Source of the DNA: Flavobacterium pokkalii
Lineage (GTDB): Bacteria; Bacteroidota; Bacteroidia; Flavobacteriales; Flavobacteriaceae
Length of the DNA stretch: 64,000 bases
Assembly (NCBI RefSeq): GCF_014596575.1
Contig: NZ_NASZ01000003.1
Span: 1 to 64,000 of the forward strand
Direction: 5' to 3'
A program made the translations under genes and the position numbers. The stretch's first letter is position 1. Each line of letters begins with the position of its first letter. Positions 62,188-64,000 of the stretch are shown here, in pieces. The notes under the pieces were generated by a model. That model made no database searches, was not told where the DNA came from, and saw nothing but the letters and a program-made list of their open reading frames with translations.

Positions 62188-63795
62188 TTAATATCCAGGA
62201 TTCTGAGGATATTCTCCACTATCCAGCGATATAACTGCCAAAGGAATAGGACGTAAAATTTTCAATTGCCCACCAACACCTACAAACGGATTTGTCCCTC
62301 CATCAAAAAGAGCTTTAATATCCGGATTTCTCACCTTAGTATAATCAACCAATTTTCCTGTACGCTTTAGATCCAACCATCTGAAACCTTCACCAGCCAA
62401 TTCTCTAGCTCTTTCATCTAAAATAAAATCAAGAGTAACATTAGCTACAATAGAAGCCCCAGCTCTCTGTCTAACGGTATTCACACGAGCAACAGCGTTA
62501 ACCGGATTATTAGATTGCAAATAAGCTTCAGCAGCAATTAAATAAGTTTCACCTAATCTGGCCAAATAAATATCATGTGTATATTGCACTGAAGGAGTAG
62601 CTGTTTGAACTCTGTCAAATTTCTTCAAAGCAGGATAATCTACCTGATTCAATCCATCCCACCAATGCGCACCAATAGGCGAAATAATAGTATTTATTCT
62701 ATTTACCGGATCAGCTGCTCTCCAGGCTGGTACTGCTGCAATCTGCGTCGCAGTTCTTGGATAATAGTATTCAACAGGTGTAGTTGTCGGGTTCAAAATA
62801 TAACCACTATAAGGAGCCGTTTTTATATTTAAAAAAGTTCCCTCAAAACGTGTATCATTATCTTCAAATAAAGTAAACAAATACTCTGTTGGATGTAAAG
62901 CATTTTTCTTCACAACTCCATCATTAGCTCCTTGAACTAAAGGCCCCCAAGGATAATCCCAATTATGAGAAATCTCTCCGGACAAAGACTTATTATACTG
63001 AACTGACCATAAAATTTCCTCATTTTTATCATTCTTATATTTAAACAAATCTCCAAATGGCAAATTAAGCCCTTGTCCATTTATTGCTGTATCCGCCAAA
63101 GAAGCTGCCATCTCAAAATCTTCGGTTCCATTTCCATAAGTTTCATAAGCTCTTGTCAAATATACTTTTGCCAAAATGTGTTGTGCAGCGCGTTTAGTAA
63201 CTCTTCCAAAATTAGTTTGAGCAGGTGGCAATATTGCTATAGCTTCATTCAATTGATCAATAATAAACTGATAAACTTCACTAGCTGGTTTTCTCTCAAA
63301 ATGTGTAATTGGTTCATTTACTAAATTTTCAACAATAGAAACGTCACCAAATTGCTGAACCAGCATAAAATAATAATAAGCTCTCAAAGTTTTAACCTCA
63401 GCAATTCTGCTCTCCAATTCAGGAAAATCCTCTGTTTTATCAGCATGATACAAAGCTAAATTGGTAATTTGAATACTTTGATACAAGCTTCTGAACAATC
63501 TTTCAACATTAGACTCTCCAGGAGTCAAAGTTTGATAAGAAGCTAATCCCAGAGGCACTTCAGCATGAGCAGCGAAAAACAAATCAGTACCTGCACAAAA
63601 AACATAAGGTGTTGGTTCATAAACATCACGTAAAGTAGCATAGGTAGCATTTACCAAACCTTCATAACCATTTTTTGTTCCATAAAAATTTTCTGCCGTT
63701 GTATTTCCTAAATTCTCTTCATCTAAATACCCTGAACAACTTATAATAGATAACCCTAAGAGGATTGCATATATTTTTGATTTTATACTTTTCAT
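62188..63795 (-). CDS. SusD/RagB-family surface glycan-binding lipoprotein
   Basis: 535 residues. Lipoprotein signal ends at C20 (LSIISC). TPR-like helical SusD fold with RAYYYFMLVQQFGDV near 132-146, AKVYLTRAYETYG, and the SusD C-terminal domain (ETYLIAAEAYLQSNNPVNAVARVNTVRQRAGA; DERARELAGEGFRWLDLKRTGKL). It captures oligosaccharides on the cell surface and hands them to the SusC channel directly upstream. The GH127 gene downstream suggests arabinose-containing plant glycans. Confidence 0.93.
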   Translation of the reverse strand: MKSIKSKIYAILLGLSIISCSGYLDEENLGNTTAENFYGTKNGYEGLVNATYATLRDVYEPTPYVFCAGTDLFFAAHAEVPLGLASYQTLTPGESNVERLFRSLYQSIQITNLALYHADKTEDFPELESRIAEVKTLRAYYYFMLVQQFGDVSIVENLVNEPITHFERKPASEVYQFIIDQLNEAIAILPPAQTNFGRVTKRAAQHILAKVYLTRAYETYGNGTEDFEMAASLADTAINGQGLNLPFGDLFKYKNDKNEEILWSVQYNKSLSGEISHNWDYPWGPLVQGANDGVVKKNALHPTEYLFTLFEDNDTRFEGTFLNIKTAPYSGYILNPTTTPVEYYYPRTATQIAAVPAWRAADPVNRINTIISPIGAHWWDGLNQVDYPALKKFDRVQTATPSVQYTHDIYLARLGETYLIAAEAYLQSNNPVNAVARVNTVRQRAGASIVANVTLDFILDERARELAGEGFRWLDLKRTGKLVDYTKVRNPDIKALFDGGTNPFVGVGGQLKILRPIPLAVISLDSGEYPQNPGY

Positions 63796-63799
63796 AATC

Positions 63800-64000
63800 T
63801 TAAAATTTAATATTTACACCCAGTTGATAAATAGCATAACCTGTATTACTAGCATCAACACCTGACATATCTGCTCCTGCCCATTCCGGGTCAAAACCAT
63901 CGTATTTAGTAAATGTAAATGGATTTAAAGCATTCACATACAAACGTATGCTAGCCAAACCTATTTTTGACAACAACTCCTGATTAAAATTATAACCCAA
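63800..64000 (-). CDS. SusC/RagA-type TonB-dependent outer-membrane receptor, C-terminal end
   Basis: Only the last 66 residues are in the window; the gene runs off the right-hand edge. They show the final barrel strands of SusC proteins: LASIRLYVNALNPFTFTKYDGFDPE and the terminal YQLGVNIKF with aromatic ending. It stops four bases before the susD start codon, the standard susC-susD arrangement. Confidence 0.9.
   Translation of the reverse strand: MGYNFNQELLSKIGLASIRLYVNALNPFTFTKYDGFDPEWAGADMSGVDASNTGYAIYQLGVNIKF

Noticed and set aside
1..64000. CRISPR arrays, transposases, integrases or phage genes
   Set aside because: No spaced direct-repeat array, no transposase or integrase motif and no phage structural gene was seen on either strand. 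The repeats found are short and intergenic.

Overview
The window is a stretch of chromosome from a low-GC Bacteroidota, most likely a Flavobacterium or close relative in the Flavobacteriaceae. The support is: Bacteroidota-type promoters (TTG, about 19-23 bases, TAnnTTTG) before many genes; PorT/SprT of the type IX secretion and gliding system; a TamL-type lipoprotein Omp85; a GYDIA-type GHMP kinase next to a class II HMG-CoA reductase; a menaquinone methyltransferase; and a SusC/SusD pair. I see no insertion sequence, prophage, CRISPR array or rRNA. One tRNA gene (Phe) is present.

Region by region. 0.1-8.0 kb is a sulfur-amino-acid control region. An operon on the minus strand (metX, thrA, an OsmC gene, metZ) makes homoserine and converts it towards methionine, and its leader carries a SAM-I riboswitch. 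metK, which makes SAM, runs the other way behind a SAM-II-like aptamer. The 1.4 kb between them holds a second minus-strand unit with two very short reading frames, each followed by an intrinsic terminator whose 5' arm can pair with sequence in or just after that reading frame. This looks like stacked transcription attenuation in front of a 68-residue protein of unknown function, and it is the least explained structure in the window. 8.2-18.4 kb has a deoxynucleoside kinase, a membrane pyrophosphatase with an odd cysteine-rich tail, soluble pyrophosphatase, a large outer-membrane protein (DUF5686-like), pyruvate dehydrogenase E1 beta, electron-transfer flavoprotein (etfB-etfA) and a DUF151 nuclease-like protein. 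18.5-23.4 kb holds thyA and folA (linked thymidylate and folate steps), menG-porT and a TrmH-type RNA methyltransferase.

23.5-28.1 kb has tamL, fructose-bisphosphate aldolase and an accD whose zinc-ribbon cysteines are replaced. 28.1-29.7 kb is an AT-rich, repeat-packed segment around an unrecognised membrane protein and is the most accessory-looking part. 29.7-41.5 kb contains an orphan ABC permease, purH, the complete rod-shape operon mreB-mreC-mreD-mrdA-rodA, a lipoprotein nuclease and a tail-specific protease. 41.7-46.2 kb is surE-lpxB-NlpC/P60-comEC. 46.2-50.5 kb is a peptide-use group (DPP4 peptidase, POT transporter, thioredoxin-like protein).

50.7-52.9 kb is a mevalonate-pathway pair. 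53.0-59.3 kb is a minus-strand envelope operon (coaX, an outer-membrane barrel, lptC, a small membrane protein, a CNNM/CorC protein, a PpiD/SurA-type foldase). After tRNA-Phe, 59.6-64.0 kb is the downstream end of a polysaccharide utilisation locus: the SusC C-terminus, SusD and a GH127 beta-L-arabinofuranosidase, with a strong terminator between susD and the GH127 gene.

Promoter, terminator and RNA calls come from pattern reading only and have not been folded or searched by software.
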